In this document: piece after piece, positions 48,382-48,409 of the stretch | How positions within the stretch are numbered: the stretch's first letter is position 1 | Layout: every line of letters begins with the position of its first letter | DNA from: Actinomycetota bacterium | Lineage (GTDB): Bacteria; Actinomycetota; Thermoleophilia; Solirubrobacterales; 70-9 | Reading direction: 5' to 3' | DNA: 48,409 nt | Assembly (NCBI GenBank): GCA_018268415.1 | Contig: JAFDWO010000047.1 | Span: 1 to 48,409 of the forward strand | The notes under the pieces: model-generated | Databases searched by the model: none | The model's input: only the letters and a program-made list of their open reading frames with translations | Told to the model about the DNA's origin: nothing | Made by a program: the position numbers and the translations under genes

Positions 48382-48409
48382 GCGTTCCGTACCTTGACCC
48401 TGCCATGGC

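Overview
The window is GC-rich and looks like a chromosomal segment of an actinobacterium. Overlapping GTGA/ATGA start-stop junctions, several probably leaderless starts behind TANNNT -10 boxes, a mycofactocin-type dehydrogenase and secreted proteins with Ala/Pro linkers suggest the Thermoleophilia/Solirubrobacterales neighbourhood. This placement is inference from style and gene content; no rRNA or other taxonomic marker is present.

Layout. 1-192 is the start of a pyruvate dehydrogenase E1-like gene, divergent from an Lrp/AsnC regulator (302-757). 800-6114 (minus) holds a beta-oxidation-like block: acyl-CoA dehydrogenase, thiolase, a beta-keto-acid cleavage enzyme, a nitroreductase and a UspA-like protein. 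It is littered with gene remnants: two collapsed SDR genes and a duplicated Lrp 3' end. 6360-7705 (plus) is a GntR regulator plus an FMN reductase. 7731-19239 (minus) is the core: an eleven-gene operon with almost no gaps. It encodes an extradiol (VOC) dioxygenase, an HsaA-like flavin monooxygenase, a cyclase-family hydrolase, a class III CoA-transferase, an enoyl-CoA hydratase, an FAD phenol-type monooxygenase with its DUF2783 mini-gene, an ACMSD-like amidohydrolase and a three-subunit PaoABC-like molybdenum enzyme. 19461-24000 has two tandem GntR genes, an FAH-family hydrolase, an XdhC-type Mo-cofactor chaperone and an SMP-30 lactonase. 23994-30837 encodes an RbsA/RbsC-type ABC importer (ATPase, two permeases), a phytoene-desaturase-like oxidoreductase and a lipoprotein binding protein. 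30871-42280 has four SDRs, two SnoaL/NTF2-like proteins, an alpha/beta hydrolase, a saccharopine-dehydrogenase-like protein, two TetR regulators, an APH-like kinase, a second binding protein and an acetoacetate-decarboxylase-like protein.

The unifying feature is a short box, GGATACAAT or a close variant, seen 14 times in nine intergenic regions from 6270 to 42342. Twelve of the 14 point toward a downstream gene. It overlaps a promoter -10 element and may also be the operator of the three paralogous GntR regulators. It ties the operon, transporter, both binding proteins and accessory enzymes into one candidate regulon for uptake and ring cleavage of an unidentified aromatic compound: import, Mo-dependent and flavin-dependent hydroxylation/oxidation, extradiol cleavage, hydrolysis, CoA activation and beta-oxidation-like breakdown.

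The regulon ends abruptly at 42.8 kb. There a truncated MazF gene runs into the 3' half of a tRNA-Ala (an attachment-site scar), followed by a ParD/RelE-like toxin-antitoxin pair. Beyond it lie a second SMP-30 gene with a recombined tail, a RibD/DHFR-like gene and a TetR regulator, two secreted proteins with apparent frameshifts, and about 650 bases of noncoding tandem and inverted repeats.
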